NCBI GenBank assembly: GCA_024655885.1 | Contig: JANLFN010000013.1 | Location: 1-64,000, forward strand | Length of the DNA stretch: 64,000 nucleotides | Reading direction: 5' to 3' | DNA from: Eubacteriales bacterium | GTDB taxonomy: Bacteria > Bacillota > Clostridia > Acetivibrionales > JANLFN01 | Shown: positions 8,417-16,365 of the stretch, piece by piece | Layout: each line of letters opens with the position of its first letter | Numbering within the stretch: position 1 is the stretch's first letter | The notes under the pieces: model-generated | The model's database searches: none | What the model was told of the DNA's origin: nothing | Seen by the model: the letters and a program-made list of their open reading frames with translations, nothing else | Translations under genes and position numbers: made by a program

Positions 8417-9187
8417 CTATGCCCTGAATATCCTATTTACCGTAAAGCCTGTAATCCTTGACAGCTGCCTTAGTGAGACCCCCTCCAACTCTTTCAAAAA
8501 CCTCAGTACCTCGGTCTGAATCATTGGTTCTTGCTTCTGTAATTCAGCTATTTCCATTTTGTATTTTGCTTCAACTGTTTTTCTTACATCCTTGTCTGAT
8601 ATGGTTTTTCTTTCTTCGGTTATTTCAAGGCATTTTTCTTCTTTCATTTCCCTGTTAAACTCTATGAAGCTCTGAATTGCCTTTTCCCTGTCTTTATTGA
8701 ATATACCCAGAACAAAGTCCGTGCTCACAAGCCTTTCCTTCTCCATGTATTCCTTATAGCTGCTCCACTTATACGCTCCGATTTCCTCTACTAACCCTGC
8801 CCTTACAGGATTCTGGTGTATATACCTTATCACCGTCAACAGATAAGCGTCATCTTCTACGGCCTCACTTTTATATCTGTCCTGGAACAAGTGGCCTTTT
8901 CTGCCGTATTGCCAATTATACCAGTATACATAGCTGGCCCCTATTCTCTTCATCGTATTGGAGAGGTCCTCTTTCCCCTGTTTTATCAACAGATGTATGT
9001 GGTTTCCCATGAGGCAATACGCATAGATCTCGTATCCTATGGTTTTTTTATATGAGTACAGTACCTCGATGAACTTTTCGCAGTCCTCATCTTCTTGGAA
9101 AATATTCTGCCCGCCTATTCCTCTTAACATAATATGGTATATGTTGCTTCTGCTTTTTTCTCTGGGTCTCCTCGGCACAAACGTCAC
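8417..9187 (-). CDS. REP-associated tyrosine transposase (Y1, HUH family)
   Basis: A 256-residue protein with the transposase IS200-like (Y1_Tnp) domain in residues 1-150: YHIMLRGIGGQNIFQEDEDC, the HUH motif in MGNHIHLLI, and SYVYWYNWQYGRKGHLFQDR with the catalytic-tyrosine region, then IRYIHQNPVRAGLV. A C-terminal extension ends in a helix-turn-helix-like SLRQLSRITGFTVNRIF, as in clostridial RAYTs. It nicks and joins single-stranded DNA at REP-like hairpins. No stop or frameshift is present, so it may be active. A truncated relative is at 4283-4428. Confidence 0.88.
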   Translation of the reverse strand: MTFVPRRPREKSRSNIYHIMLRGIGGQNIFQEDEDCEKFIEVLYSYKKTIGYEIYAYCLMGNHIHLLIKQGKEDLSNTMKRIGASYVYWYNWQYGRKGHLFQDRYKSEAVEDDAYLLTVIRYIHQNPVRAGLVEEIGAYKWSSYKEYMEKERLVSTDFVLGIFNKDREKAIQSFIEFNREMKEEKCLEITEERKTISDKDVRKTVEAKYKMEIAELQKQEPMIQTEVLRFLKELEGVSLRQLSRITGFTVNRIFRA

Positions 9188-9230
9188 CTCACCATTATTT
9201 TACAACAATAAGGGAACGATGTCAAACAAA

Positions 9231-9290
9231 GAACCGTCCCCTGTTCTAAACAAAGAACCGTCCCCTGTTCTAAGAACCGTCCCCTGTTCT
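9231..9290. repeat. Triplicated 17-bp repeat GAACCGTCCCCTGTTCT
   Basis: Three exact copies in direct orientation with 7- and 2-base spacers. The third copy overlaps the 3' end of the PAP2 gene, whose last residues are encoded by it. The tandem arrangement suggests local amplification next to the transposase. Confidence 0.9.
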
Positions 9291-9869
9291 ATGAACTTTA
9301 AAACCAACGCCACCTTTACCCTTTTGCTTACTATTTAACCTTTCACTCACAAGCTCAAAAAAGTACAATACAATTTTTGAGCAGATAAGTCCTATTATAA
9401 TTCCTCCAATTATGTCTGTAGGATAATGGACAAATAAGTACATCCTTGAAAAAGCAATCAGCAAAGCTAACGCTATCGCATAAGCCCTGTATTTCTTCAA
9501 CATTGTTGCAAGTATTCCTGCCGCTGCAAACGCCGCTGCAGTATGTCCTGACGGGAAGGAGTAGGATAAGGGTTTTGCTATTAATAGGTGAATTGAAGGA
9601 ACTTCCAAAAATGGTCTCGGCCGACGGATCAGATGTTTCAAGATTCCTTCACCAATAATTGTACTTAATACTAATGCTCCTAAAGTCATAATACCCACTT
9701 TTCTGTATTTCTTACTTACAATTAAAGCTAATGATATGACAATCCAGATAAGCCCTTTGTCCCCCAGGAAAGTTATAACAGGCATAACCCTATCAAATAG
9801 GGCATTTTGTGAATAATCATGGATAAATTTAAGTAAATTCATATCAATCTTTTCTAGTATCTGCATCAT
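9270..9869 (-). CDS. PAP2-family phosphatase (undecaprenyl-diphosphatase-like)
   Basis: A 199-residue, six-helix membrane protein with all three PAP2 motifs: KHLIRRPRP (KX6RP), PSGHT, and SRMYLFVHYPTD (SRX5HX3D). Likely dephosphorylates undecaprenyl pyrophosphate or lipid phosphates at the outer membrane face, recycling the carrier for wall synthesis. The C-terminal tail VHRTGDGS and the stop codon come from the inserted 17-bp repeats, so the original C-terminus has been replaced, without touching the catalytic core. Confidence 0.88.
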   Translation of the reverse strand: MMQILEKIDMNLLKFIHDYSQNALFDRVMPVITFLGDKGLIWIVISLALIVSKKYRKVGIMTLGALVLSTIIGEGILKHLIRRPRPFLEVPSIHLLIAKPLSYSFPSGHTAAAFAAAGILATMLKKYRAYAIALALLIAFSRMYLFVHYPTDIIGGIIIGLICSKIVLYFFELVSERLNSKQKGKGGVGFKVHRTGDGS

Positions 9870-9899
9870 TAAACTTTTCCCCTATATCGTTTTTTATAA

Positions 9900-10035
9900 A
9901 TATATAAATATAAGGACTTACAGAACAAATCCATCTATTGTAAAATGTATAATTATAGCAAAAGTAACTCCTATTAAAAGTTGTGAGGACAGGCATAATC
10001 CTGTCTAAAATCCTGCATTTTAGTCTCCCGTTCAT
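9900..10035 (-). pseudogene. Possible fragment of a second PAP2-like gene
   Basis: A short frame reads CRILDRIMPVLTTF, resembling ALFDRVMPVITFLGD of the neighbouring PAP2 protein; a neighbouring frame then gives GVTFAIIIHFTIDGFVL, a membrane-like stretch. This fits a frameshifted paralogue remnant. The match is short and the call weak. Confidence 0.25.
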
Positions 10036-10105
10036 AAAACCCCATTATAAAAGGCACTTTTTAATCTTTCTACCATATGACCTACAAAACATCTTGCAGC
10101 TTACC

Positions 10106-10756
10106 TTATGCGTCACTTAAATTTTGTTTCCTCCCCCGAATAATGCCAATCACTCCTGGAAGAATAGAAATAATTATTATTGCAATAAGAATAAAAGTAA
10201 AGTTACTTTTTACGAAGGGTAGATTACCAAAGAAGAAGCCCCCGAAAAGGAATAAAGCCGCCCATGCGATACCTCCCATGATGTTATAGCTTATAAAACG
10301 CCTGTAAGACATTTCTCCAATTCCTGCTACAAAGGGGGCGAATGTACGTATAACTGGGATAAACCTTGCTATAATAATAGTCTTGCCCCCATGCTTTTCA
10401 TAAAATTTATGAGTTTTTATCAGGTGTTCCTTCTTTATAAACCTTAAATTTTCTTTTTCAAATATCTTAAACCCTATAGATTTGCCTATGAAATAGTTAA
10501 CCGTATCCCCCAGCACTGCCGCCATACCAAATGTTAGAAACAGGTATTTTATGTCCAGTGAACCAGTTGAAGCAAAAGCACCTGCAGCGAACAGCAGGGA
10601 GTCTCCTGGAAGAAATGGCGTCACAACCAGCCCTGTTTCACAAAATATGACAAAAAGTAGTATCAAATAGGTCCATATTCCATAAGCCTGTATAACAAAA
10701 TTTAAATACTTATCTAAATGAAGTATAAGGTCTATGCCATTTTTTATTATGTCCAT
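10106..10756 (-). CDS. DedA-family membrane protein
   Basis: A 216-residue protein with the DedA/SNARE-associated domain: FCETGLVVTPFLPGDSLLFA, the glycine-rich GDTVNYFIGKSIG, the conserved FYEKHGGKTIIIARFIPVIR and TFAPFVAGIGEMSYRRF. DedA proteins are thought to flip undecaprenyl phosphate or other lipids across the membrane, which suits the neighbouring PAP2 phosphatase. Ribosome site: AGGAGG 10 bases before the ATG. Length is normal. Confidence 0.9.
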   Translation of the reverse strand: MDIIKNGIDLILHLDKYLNFVIQAYGIWTYLILLFVIFCETGLVVTPFLPGDSLLFAAGAFASTGSLDIKYLFLTFGMAAVLGDTVNYFIGKSIGFKIFEKENLRFIKKEHLIKTHKFYEKHGGKTIIIARFIPVIRTFAPFVAGIGEMSYRRFISYNIMGGIAWAALFLFGGFFFGNLPFVKSNFTFILIAIIIISILPGVIGIIRGRKQNLSDA

Positions 10757-10792
10757 TCTATATCCATGCCTCCTGTTATTTCAACAATCCTG

Positions 10793-11716
10793 TTAATTTA
10801 ACTTCTCACCGCACTTACTGCAATATTTGTCATTCTTTACAACAATATTCCCGCACTTTTCACACGATTTATTAATTTTAGTTCCGCAAATGCTGCAAAA
10901 AACGTCGGACCTGCTCTGCAATGCTCCACATTTATAACAGGTTTGGTTATTTTGCTTGAAGAGCAGGTATACAATTAACCCGACTATGTTGGTAACTAAA
11001 ACAAGCAATCCCCACAAAGCAGCATTCAAATACCGCCTGCCTGCGTCCTTGTATACCCACAAAGCAAGTAATACCCAGTATACAAAGAATATTACGGATA
11101 AGAGGCCTCCTATCGTCTCCAATAGCTGTTCGGCATAAGGCATAGCCTTTATATCACTGATTATAAAAACCTTCATGCCGTTTCTCTTATCAACCAGATA
11201 ATTCAGCAGATATACTTTCTTTGCATTAAAGTTTGTATTGTAAAAATATTCGTCATCGTACTCTTCTTCTACTTCCCTTGGTTTCTTTATGGACTCCTTC
11301 GACAAAATCAGCCTTTCAGGCCTGACCAGTTTATAAAAAACATTTGGGTCATTAGCATCTTCAAGGAACTTCCTATTATCTTTATTTAAATTCAACACTA
11401 ATTTGTTATTCTTTCCTATATCAGAATTCTTTGATTTGTAGACGATATTATTTTCCTTATCCAGCAACAATATATCCTTTATATCACTTGAAGCATTAGC
11501 CAGTTTATCTAACTGTGGTTTAATGGAATCCCCGATACCGTTTTCTTCAACTTGCCTGTGAATTTTAAAATAGTCCATAGTGAATATGATTTTTTCTCTA
11601 AAAAAGTATGCTGTACCCGCAACACTAATGGCAAGCAGCACAATTGAGAGAATTATATATACCTTTGTAACCTTTCTAAAATTGACCCTTTCAATAAACT
11701 CGTCAAATTTCTTCAC
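10793..11716 (-). CDS. Membrane protein with C-terminal double zinc ribbon
   Basis: A 307-residue protein: a membrane helix at about 18-38, an extracytoplasmic Cache-like region (about 40-205), two to three membrane helices (about 205-260), then two zinc ribbons with CYKCGALQSRSDVFCSICG and CEKCGNIVVKNDKYCSKCG. It is the third gene of the ECF sigma operon, nearly abutting the gene before it. The outside domain plus cytoplasmic zinc ribbons suggest a sensor or anti-sigma-like partner, but no family assignment is certain. Confidence 0.65.
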   Translation of the reverse strand: MKKFDEFIERVNFRKVTKVYIILSIVLLAISVAGTAYFFREKIIFTMDYFKIHRQVEENGIGDSIKPQLDKLANASSDIKDILLLDKENNIVYKSKNSDIGKNNKLVLNLNKDNRKFLEDANDPNVFYKLVRPERLILSKESIKKPREVEEEYDDEYFYNTNFNAKKVYLLNYLVDKRNGMKVFIISDIKAMPYAEQLLETIGGLLSVIFFVYWVLLALWVYKDAGRRYLNAALWGLLVLVTNIVGLIVYLLFKQNNQTCYKCGALQSRSDVFCSICGTKINKSCEKCGNIVVKNDKYCSKCGEKLN

Positions 11717-11717
11717 T

Positions 11718-11996
11718 TCAAACAGCCTCCTTGTCTAAATTCAATATCCCAGACACAAGTAAAATAAGTGATAAGCCCTGGAAAACGACCATCGGCAATA
11801 GAAAGCTCCAAAGTGAAAAGCCAGTAAATATGCTTATGAAAGGTAAAGTAATCACCAGGATGCATACATAAAAGAATACCTTTTTAAGCCTTTCAGCCTT
11901 TTTCTTTTCTTTTAGCTCAAAGCATTTTTGATCTATTTCATCGTCCAGTGCCAGCAATAAATCTTTAGTAGACTGGGTATCCAATTCCTTGCTCAT
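11718..11996 (-). CDS. Small membrane protein of the ECF sigma operon (possible anti-sigma factor)
   Basis: About 92 residues: an acidic N-terminal helix (about 1-35), a lysine-rich stretch KEKKKAERLKK, then two membrane helices (about 40-60 and 65-85). The start at 11996 follows GAGAGG with 8-base spacing; ATG 12002 and GTG 12005 are alternatives that overlap the sigma stop. Position directly behind the sigma gene and topology (cytoplasmic N-terminus, two helices) match the small YxlC-type partners of SigY-like sigma factors, but no homologue is certain. Confidence 0.6.
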   Translation of the reverse strand: MSKELDTQSTKDLLLALDDEIDQKCFELKEKKKAERLKKVFFYVCILVITLPFISIFTGFSLWSFLLPMVVFQGLSLILLVSGILNLDKEAV

Positions 11997-12001
11997 TTCC
12001 A

Positions 12002-12541
12002 TCACCTCTCAAAAAACTTTCTTAATCTGATAATCCCATTGTGTATCCTGCTTTTTACCGTTGTAGTTTCAACATTAAGGACCTCGCCAATTTCCTTTAG
12101 GGTTAAGCCTTCGATATACTTAAGCCTTATGGCCAGCTTTTGCTCCTCCGTTAAATCCTCCAACCTACCTTCTACTTCCGAAGCATACATCCTACTGACC
12201 ACATCTTCTTCCATCTGTCTCTCATTAGGCAGTTTATTTGCATAATCCTCTAAATTGTAGTCCAAACTTATTTTGCGACTCTTTCTGATTTCATCTATAT
12301 AACAGTTTTTTGCCATTGTCATTATATAGGTTGAGAATTTGGCTTTTCCATATATATCATACTTCTCTATATTTCTTATTAGCTTTAAAAAGGTTTCTTG
12401 TGTTAAATCCTCGGCCAGTTCCCTGTTTTGAGTGAGCTTAAGGAGAAATTTATAGACTAAAGGATGATATTTGCTTATAAGTAATTGAAATGCCTCCTTT
12501 TCCCCTTGCTGACATTTCTTAATTAAATTATTGTCGTCCAC
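12002..12541 (-). CDS. ECF-type RNA polymerase sigma factor
   Basis: A 179-residue sigma-70 family protein with region 2 (FQLLISKYHPLVYKFLLKL, ELAEDLTQETFLKL, AKFSTYIMTMAKNCYIDE) and region 4 (EQKLAIRLKYIEGLTLKEIG, VETTTVKSRIHNGIIRLRK), and no region 1 or 3. It starts with GTG after GAGGTGGG. It heads a three-gene operon with a small membrane protein and a zinc-ribbon membrane protein, and probably controls its own promoter (see next entry). The signal is unknown; SigY- or SigV-like envelope stress is a reasonable guess. Confidence 0.9.
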   Translation of the reverse strand: MDDNNLIKKCQQGEKEAFQLLISKYHPLVYKFLLKLTQNRELAEDLTQETFLKLIRNIEKYDIYGKAKFSTYIMTMAKNCYIDEIRKSRKISLDYNLEDYANKLPNERQMEEDVVSRMYASEVEGRLEDLTEEQKLAIRLKYIEGLTLKEIGEVLNVETTTVKSRIHNGIIRLRKFFER

Positions 12542-12607
12542 AATTTACGCCCACCTCAACCTTCAAAGCAGAATATTAATCCTTTTCTATGACCCATCAC
12601 ATATTAC

Positions 12608-12629
12608 ACGAAGCAAAGTATAAAAAGTT
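12608..12629 (-). promoter_or_regulatory. Candidate ECF-sigma autoregulatory promoter
   Basis: On the minus strand GCAACTTTTT supplies the AAC -35 element and, after a 16-base spacer, CGT gives the -10 element. This AAC-N16-CGT layout is the usual ECF promoter form and lies about 70 bases before the sigma gene start. Confidence 0.5.
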
Positions 12630-12743
12630 GCAACATTTTTAACATTTCTTTATTTTAATTCCCTAACTATTACACGTCAAAAAATATATCAGTGGATTAG
12701 ACTTGCTTCAAATACTCTCTTTCAATACCTTTAGAAACAAATA

Positions 12744-12784
12744 AAGGGTAGAGTTGGATTATTTCTGTAATCCTCTCTATCCTT
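12744..12784 (-). terminator. Hairpin downstream of the EamA gene
   Basis: A 10-bp outer stem and a 6-bp inner stem (GGATTA/TAATCC) close a hexaloop, with a 2x1 internal mismatch. Read on the minus strand it is followed by CCCTTTATTTG, so it probably terminates the EamA transcript. Nothing else is evident between here and the ECF promoter. Confidence 0.5.
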
Positions 12785-12895
12785 CTTTGCAGCGTAGATT
12801 AAGGGAAAAGGGTCAAGCGCATCTTTATTATATTTAGAGCGAGTTTATTTTGCAGGTACAATTGAATCATAAAGAATATTGAAAGCACACAGCCT

Positions 12896-13312
12896 TCATT
12901 TCCATATCATCACAAATGTACCTGCGGTGATGAGTACGCTTGCAATTAAAGTTTTTGCGGTGAATTGCTCGTTTAGGATAAAGAAAGATAAAATCAAAGT
13001 TAGGACAATGCTGGATTTATCAATAGGTGCAACCTTTGATACGTCACCTATGGATATTGCCTTATAATAAAATATCCATGATAATCCTGTCGCCAGTCCA
13101 GATAAAATCAAAAAGATCCAATTTTGTTTCGTCAAACCTTTAATTTCATACTGTACGCCAGTTGCAAATACAATGCCCCATGATAAAAAAATAATAACAG
13201 TTGTACGAATAGCTGTAGCTAGGTTAGAGTCCACACCTTTTATACCTATTTTAGCAAGAATTGAAGTTAAAGCAGCAAATAAAGCTGATAGTATTGCAAA
13301 TAATTCCCACAT
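12896..13312 (-). CDS. EamA-family single-domain transporter
   Basis: A 138-residue protein with five membrane helices and one EamA unit: MWELFAILSALFAALTSILA, GLATGLSWIFYYKAISIGD and the hallmark VAPIDKSSIVLTLILSFFIL near the C-terminus. Single-unit EamA proteins (DMT superfamily) act as dimers and move small metabolites; the substrate is unknown. Ribosome site GGGGGCG precedes the ATG. Confidence 0.85.
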   Translation of the reverse strand: MWELFAILSALFAALTSILAKIGIKGVDSNLATAIRTTVIIFLSWGIVFATGVQYEIKGLTKQNWIFLILSGLATGLSWIFYYKAISIGDVSKVAPIDKSSIVLTLILSFFILNEQFTAKTLIASVLITAGTFVMIWK

Positions 13313-13451
13313 AATTTAACGCCCCCATAAAATAATTTTTATACTTAACTATATTACAATTCACTATATATAATACAAACGTGCAGAATAAAAATGCTAT
13401 CGATACTTCCATTATTAGGTATACCAAAAGATATGTCAACACTAAAATCCA

Positions 13452-13652
13452 AACATCTCCAACCGTAAGCTCATATCACTGTGCATAATCGATCCCGAGT
13501 ACGCACAAATCGGCAAGGAGGTTACTGTAGTTTGGGGCAATCCGGATGACCGCAAAAAGAACATCCGTGCCACCGTTGAGCGCTTTCCAATACTTGATTT
13601 GCCGACAAATCGAGATTATGACGTTGAGAGCATTCCACACTTTAAAAAATAA
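13452..13652 (+). pseudogene. C-terminal fragment of an aminomethyltransferase (GcvT-like)
   Basis: The frame reads SNRKLISLCIIDPEYAQIGK, then VVWGNPDDRKKNIRATVERFP and ends HFKK before TAA. This matches the C-terminal barrel of GcvT/vanillate-demethylase-like aminomethyltransferases (ISLCxIDPxYAxxGxEVxVxWG). No start and no folate-binding body remain, so it is a leftover of a deletion. The composition differs from the AT-rich surroundings. Confidence 0.6.
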
Positions 13653-13730
13653 TGCATAAACGCTGTATCATTTCTACATAATTATTATTGCAGCTTATTA
13701 TAGAATCAGATCTTAAATTTATTGCACATA

Positions 13731-13773
13731 CCGGCAGAAGGGGAAGCATAATCAGCGCTTCCCCTTCTGCCGG
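13731..13773. repeat. Perfect 17-bp inverted repeat
   Basis: CCGGCAGAAGGGGAAGC and its exact reverse complement are separated by nine bases. There is no T tract on either side, so it is not a normal terminator. It lies between convergent broken genes. Confidence 0.8.
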
Positions 13774-13879
13774 GAATATCGCCAAGGCTTTTCCAAATGA
13801 ACGAGGAACTATAGCTATTATCCGATTGTCACTCATCTCGCTCTTTGCACTGACATCCCATTTGAATAGGGAAATCTTC

Positions 13880-14509
13880 TTAGAGAAAATCTGTGTTTAT
13901 CTTCTTTTTTTCCTGCTCGTTTTTGAAATAATAAACCCGTAGGGACAGCCCAAGCGCAAATACGGTTTCGGGGTCTTTTAAATTCAAGGAGAAAAGCTGG
14001 CATATCGTGCGAATACGGTAGTTTACGGTGTTGCGGTGTATACCTAAAATAGCGGATGTTTTTGTTACGGAACAGCCAGTAACAAGATATAGATAAAGGT
14101 CGTACAGATAGTCGGTGGCGTTGATTTTATCGTAACTAAGAATATCAAGGAGCCTTGAGTCCATGAAATCGTTTCCGACACTCTTTGCCAGTATGTTTCT
14201 GTAAATATTAGTGAGATAGAAATCATCGAAGGAGCAGAGACTGCTGTTTGGGGAAAGGTTTCTGCAGAGATCCAATGCGGTGGCTGCCTGTGCATAGTAT
14301 TGCAGAAATTCATCGAGATTCTCAAAGTTTCTGCTGATACCCATTGTACATTCCGATTCTCTTAAATAGTTCTCAATGCTTTTGGTTGGCACTCGAGACC
14401 GCTTTTTAGGTAATGTGTTGCGTGAAACCAAAAGCACAATACTATTGTCCTTGATAACACCAATGGAGCCGCTGATGTTATTCTCAAGCCATAACTTGTT
14501 TGGAAACAT
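13880..14509 (-). pseudogene. PucR/CdaR-type regulator, N-terminally truncated
   Basis: 209 residues remain. The C-terminus has the PucR helix-turn-helix KTSAILGIHRNTVNYRIRTI, preceded by a GGDEF-like middle domain (SGSIGVIKDNSIVLLVSRN). Reading upstream, the same protein continues as NVAAVRNMFPNKLWLENN but hits a TAG, while a neighbouring frame gives VYHYVAV, so a frameshift and stop removed the N-terminal sensor domain. A shorter product from 14509 has no ribosome site. Family members regulate purine, sugar-acid or polyamine genes. Confidence 0.65.
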
Positions 14510-14688
14510 ATTGCGTACAGCTGCAACATTTGTGGGAGCAACAAACAGCTACATAGTGGTACACGGGTTTGTTCCAGTTCACGTAGTTCATGGTTCAAAT
14601 TTGAATAGGTGTGTTGTCAAGTTTTGATTTTGGATATACTATTTGCCCTTAAATAGAATTTGCAAATGGAGTATATTGCTATAAAATA

Positions 14689-15144
14689 ATGTACAAAAAG
14701 GGGCATTTGTGGTATATTTTGTGTTTAGGAGCAAGACAGCAGGAATATGGATTATGTATTTACTATAAGAGTGGGAGACAATATTGTTATCAAGAATGCA
14801 TGGAGCTTTTTTTATATGACTGTAATTATGCCAATAATACGAATGTAAATCCAGAAGATTTTTATAAAAATGATTCATTAAGCAGTTTGCCATCGGAAGG
14901 TATTGGATCAGCCGTGGATAACATACTGTATACGGTTTCGATGATTTTTCCGTATGAGGAGCTTCTTGAAATAAACCACAAGCCGTGGCAAGAATATATA
15001 AATGCGAGCGACCAAAATCTTTCACAGGGTATTGGTTTTTATAAACATTGCTTATTAAGCTATATAAAAGAATATTATTATGAACCTTATGACCCGCCTC
15101 AAGATTTTTGTGTATGCAGAATAGGGAATACTCTTTTTTGGTAA
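14689..15144 (+). CDS. Hypothetical protein
   Basis: A 151-residue frame, rich in Tyr, Cys and Asn, with no family I recognise (HLWYILCLGARQQEYGLCIY near the start). The composition is consistent with a cytoplasmic protein of a toxin-immunity or phage type, but nothing confirms it. There is no ribosome site before the ATG and the opposite strand is also open. An intrinsic terminator overlaps its end, favouring this strand. Confidence 0.35.
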   Translation: MYKKGHLWYILCLGARQQEYGLCIYYKSGRQYCYQECMELFLYDCNYANNTNVNPEDFYKNDSLSSLPSEGIGSAVDNILYTVSMIFPYEELLEINHKPWQEYINASDQNLSQGIGFYKHCLLSYIKEYYYEPYDPPQDFCVCRIGNTLFW

Positions 15145-15178
15145 GAATTAGCAATACAGATCAGAAAAGAGTATTTTT
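15127..15178 (+). terminator. Intrinsic terminator at the end of the hypothetical gene
   Basis: AATACTCTTTT pairs exactly with AAAAGAGTATT and a T-rich tail follows. The 5' arm lies inside the last codons of the upstream frame. Confidence 0.65.
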
Positions 15179-15379
15179 ATGAATGCACTACCACATGTAA
15201 GCATTAAAAAAGTCTAATATATTAACTCATGAGATTTTGCCTTGAATATATATAAAGACTTAAGAGAATACTATATAATAGCTTATATACTCATTTTAAA
15301 ATGTAACAATATGTCTATAATGTTGTATTTACATTATTCGACATAAACTTCATATTTCCTCCATAAAAATTCAAAATTT

Positions 15380-15940
15380 TTAAAATTGCACGAGGGAATA
15401 TAATTCATCTTTTTGATCCTGGTTCACCCCTATATAACGCAGAGTGATACTCATTGAGCTATGGTTAAAGGTATCCATAATAAGCCCAATATTATAGCGT
15501 GATATTTTATAAGTCCAGTACCCCCATGTTTTGCGCAAACTATGCGTACCAAAATTTTCAATACCAATAGCATCAGCAGCTTCTTTTAGGATGCGGTAAG
15601 CCTGTACCCTCCCTATATGGGCACCTTTTTGGCTGGAAAACAAGTAACTGTCTAAAGAAAGTTTCTGGTTTTTTACATAAGACTGGATAGAAGTGCGTAA
15701 AGCATTATTGAGCTTAATTTTCTTTTCTTTGCCGGTCTTTTTTTCCTTTAATATTAAGTGATCCTTGAAGCACCAATTAATGTTAAATACATCACTAATC
15801 TTTATTGGAAGAATATCACTTATCCGTAATCCAGTATTAAGTCCAAATTTAAAAAGCAAACCATATTTCGGATTTTTCCCGTTTAAATAATTGTACACTT
15901 GCTTTATTTTTGCTTTATCCCTTAAGGGTTCTACTGTCAT
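15380..15940 (-). CDS. Tyrosine recombinase/integrase (short)
   Basis: A 186-residue catalytic-domain-only recombinase with Arg in NTGLRISDILPIK, the HSLRKTWGYWTYK box (His-x-x-Arg), and HSSMSITLRYIGV with the second His and the nucleophilic Tyr. The N-terminal SAM-like core-binding domain is absent. The ATG at 15940 follows AGAGGAG; an upstream ATG is less likely. No attachment-site repeats were found nearby, so it may be a chromosomal recombinase or the leftover of an integrated element. Confidence 0.85.
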   Translation of the reverse strand: MTVEPLRDKAKIKQVYNYLNGKNPKYGLLFKFGLNTGLRISDILPIKISDVFNINWCFKDHLILKEKKTGKEKKIKLNNALRTSIQSYVKNQKLSLDSYLFSSQKGAHIGRVQAYRILKEAADAIGIENFGTHSLRKTWGYWTYKISRYNIGLIMDTFNHSSMSITLRYIGVNQDQKDELYSLVQF

Positions 15941-16365
15941 AAAGTCATCTCCTCTGGCTAGATACTCCAATTTCGGTTAACTGAATTTCTATTATAAAAA
16001 ATGTAACATTTTATATAAAAATTATAGTTATTATTACATATAAAGTCAACTAATATAAAGCTCTATTTTTATATATCCAATATATAAAAGCCGATAAACA
16101 GGCATATTATTAGAATAGTAAAAGTATCAATTTAGACATATTGTTACATTAGCTGAATAAAAAAGTGACATTTATGATTTGTCCTGTTGTATATATGAAA
16201 ATTGTCGAATAGAAATCCCTATTGCTAATGTTGTATAGAATATTTTTTACATCTGGCATAGTGGTATTAATTATGCCGGATGGTGATTTTAAAGTACTAA
16301 AGTACAACAGTGCTCTTTGGCTTTTGCCTTTAGCAAAAATATAAATCAATTATGAGGAGGTACCT
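15941..16365. other. AT-rich intergenic stretch between integrase and chemoreceptor
   Basis: No gene is seen. The region is divergent and AT rich. One inverted repeat at about 16249-16284 (CATCTGGCATA and TATGCCGGATG, one G-U) precedes GGTGATTTT. A GAGGAGG ribosome site lies before the chemoreceptor. Confidence 0.5.

Larger units (their letters stand above)
8396..9290. mobile_element. RAYT unit flanked by inverted and direct 17-bp repeats
   Basis: The transposase gene lies between AACAGGGGACGGTTC at 8396-8410 and three reverse-complement copies (GAACCGTCCCCTGTTCT) at 9231-9247, 9255-9271 and 9274-9290. An imperfect REP-like palindrome, CCATTATT-TTAC-AACAATAAGG, sits at about 9191-9212. This is the layout of REP/RAYT elements, in which a single-copy HUH enzyme serves short palindromic repeats. 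Confidence 0.75.

Noticed and set aside
14639-15154. 171-codon minus-strand frame opposite the hypothetical gene at 14689
   Set aside because: No ribosome site, and the terminator at its far end is oriented for the plus strand.
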